DNA from: Patagioenas fasciata
Lineage: Eukaryota; Chordata; Aves; Columbiformes; Columbidae
Reading direction: 5' to 3'
Assembly (NCBI RefSeq): GCF_037038585.1
Contig: NC_092525.1
Coordinates: forward strand, 28,856,367 to 28,920,366
Length of the DNA stretch: 64,000 bases
In this document: positions 62,105-64,000 of the stretch, in pieces
Numbering within the stretch: position 1 is the first letter of the stretch
How the letters are laid out: every line of letters begins with the position of its first letter
Notes under the pieces: model-generated
What the model saw: the letters and a program-made list of their open reading frames with translations, nothing else
Databases searched by the model: none
Told to the model about the DNA's origin: nothing
Translations under genes and position numbers: made by a program

Positions 62105-64000
62105 TATTGGCCTAGATCATCAATAAACACATGTATATTCATCTATCTGCAGTAAAGGGGAATTTTAATATAAAGTAAGAAGCGTCAATAACATCTTCAA
62201 TCATTTGCAGTCAAAGCCTAATATATTTTATTCACACATTGAAATATTTACACTTTATTACATTAATATTCTGAACACAGCAGCTTAAAGATGTAAAATT
62301 CTGTTTTCTAATAAGAGTTCTGAGGGTGATATATTGGACAAAGAACATGAATGATGCTAACAGGAGGCCCTGTCAGGCTCAAACTTGCTGTTAAGGTCAG
62401 TGATTAGCTTAACAATTCAGTGCCTTAAAAAACCCTGTATTGTCTGACTGTGGAGAAGTTCTGGCCAAGTCCTTCAATAGATGGCCAGGAACTGAAGGAA
62501 CCTTGCCTCAGAAAGGACTGTGAACAGCTGAGATTTCTAGAAAAGAAGCCTGAATGATTCAGAAAACAATTTCAATATAATTATATGGAAAGGAGTAAAA
62601 TGGATTATTACAACAAAATAGTTTAAAAAGCAGGTGAAGGAATAGGCACGAATTAAGTTTCTCCTGCTGTGTTAGCATCCATGCATTATTTATAAACTAC
62701 TTATTATTTTATAACTATGCATTATAATTTAATAATTATGTATTACATGGAAAACACATGCACTAATCTTTTACATGGATTTTGCGTCTCTGAAATATGT
62801 ATGTCTTAAAACTATCTGAATGTATACGACCTCAAGCTAGGAAGGTGGATTTCACTAGTGCTGTCCAGAAGAAATACATCTAAGATATATTCAATACCTG
62901 GAGAGAGATTCAAGAACCATCTGGCAATTAGGTATCGGTTAAAGGCCAGCCACCTCGTGTACCTCTGTAACCAACTGAATAAGATACTTCAAGATGGCGA
63001 TTTCTTGTATCCTATGTTTGCCTTCTATGAAGAAGGTCTCCTTTCCCAGGAGCACTGTGCTGGCTGACTGCCTTAGACTAGACACCTGCTTTTAGGTAAA
63101 TGAAGATAAGGGAGGTGAACTCCAGCCCTATGACAAAGAAAATTCTGTTCACATTTGTAGATTCCTTTCCTCACGTATGCAGGAGTTTAACTAACCAAAC
63201 CTGGGCGTGTATCTATCTTGAATCACATTTGTATGGCTGGTTTTGGTAAACCTTACCTCAAGAAATGCCTCTTCTCAAAAGTTGAAATGAAAGGTATTCC
63301 AAAAATTTCCAGCAACCGCACACGGACATTTCAAACATGATTCAGTCTGGTATTCAGAAAGTCCAAGTTTGCTGTTTATTTTCCATGCTTTTTGGGCAAT
63401 CTTCAAAGCACCCAATATTTAATCAATCTCCAGAGAGTATATATTCCTTTCTTAGAAAGATAGTGTTTTCTGTGCAGGAAGCCTGAAAAATATGCCAATT
63501 GGTAAAGAGTATTTTCTCATCAATGTAATGACACAAACCAAAACATTTTACTGTTGTTTCCATACAGTAAAACAATAGTACCTATGTTCTTGCTGATTAT
63601 CAATACCTTTGTTATGGAACTTAAGCATATTTTTGTTTTGATTCAACAAATTTTTCTATTCTTCCCCAAACTGAGTCATATATCGACCCATTAAATCACA
63701 CTCAAATATTCAGTCTGGGTTTGTCTGCTGATAGTCCCACACATGGCTACAGAAAACAGTAACTCCCCTTCTATTCAGCACTGGGAAGTGAAGTCCCTGC
63801 CTAGACACACGTCCTTCTCCTCAGCTCCAGCAAAGCTCAAGAGTGTAAGAGCCCAAGCCTGTGGGAACATTCACGGCTCAAGAGCAACGAGAGAAAACAT
63901 CAAGACCAAAACTGACAGATTTTGAAATGTCACTGTTAAAGCTTCATAGCTTTTCCCCCCTTTTTGTTGTGTTTTTCTTCTCCGAAGTTTAGAAAACAAA
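62105..64000. other. Intergenic, no gene identified
   Basis: AT-rich DNA. A 69-codon frame at 62858-63067 has a balanced composition but no recognisable domain. No exon of a next gene is evident before the window ends. Confidence 0.55.

Noticed and set aside
62858-63067. 69-aa plus-strand frame with protein-like composition
   Set aside because: No family recognised and no splice or start context; too short to support.

Overview
The window looks like avian nuclear DNA. The evidence is an intron-split fibrillar-collagen gene with typical GT-AG vertebrate splice sites, several CR1 LINE fragments with the bird-type 3' end, one piece of an avian-type endogenous retroviral LTR, and a low overall repeat load in AT-rich DNA. 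The exact species cannot be read from the sequence.

Region 1 (1 to about 7.3 kb, + strand) is the 3' end of COL11A1, the collagen alpha-1(XI) chain. Five exons (202-451, 2674-2786, 3814-3882, 4442-4675, 6320-6466) encode the last 270 residues: the final Gly-X-Y triplet, the C-telopeptide and the whole C-propeptide, with stop codon TAA at 6464-6466. All four complete introns have GT donors and AG acceptors. The reading frame is intact, and all eight propeptide cysteines, both N-glycosylation sequons and the calcium-site residues are present. Several AATAAA signals follow the stop. One CR1 fragment sits in the intron before the 69-nt exon.

Region 2 (about 7.3 to 64 kb) holds no protein-coding gene that I can support. 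It looks like the start of the gene-poor interval downstream of COL11A1, which in other vertebrates lies toward OLFM3 (that neighbour is recalled, not seen here). The one gene-like feature is an isolated CpG-rich block at about 12.55-12.87 kb, with about 29 CpGs in about 320 bp, an Sp1-type GC box and possible splice donors pointing both ways. It is a candidate promoter for an unannotated, possibly non-coding transcript.

The rest is unique AT-rich DNA with scattered mobile-element fossils. These are an old CR1/L3-like LINE on the minus strand (about 17.65-18.45 kb), CR1 3' ends on the plus strand (about 23.93, 27.77 and 36.48 kb), a 191-bp foldback hAT-type MITE with an 8-bp target duplication (13966-14156), a 77-bp mariner-type MITE flanked by TA (62026-62102) and a minus-strand LTR fragment (about 57.69-57.83 kb). 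There are also several simple repeats. No CRISPR array, tRNA, rRNA or operon-like structure was seen. I found no convincing undescribed biological system; the orphan CpG island is the best lead.
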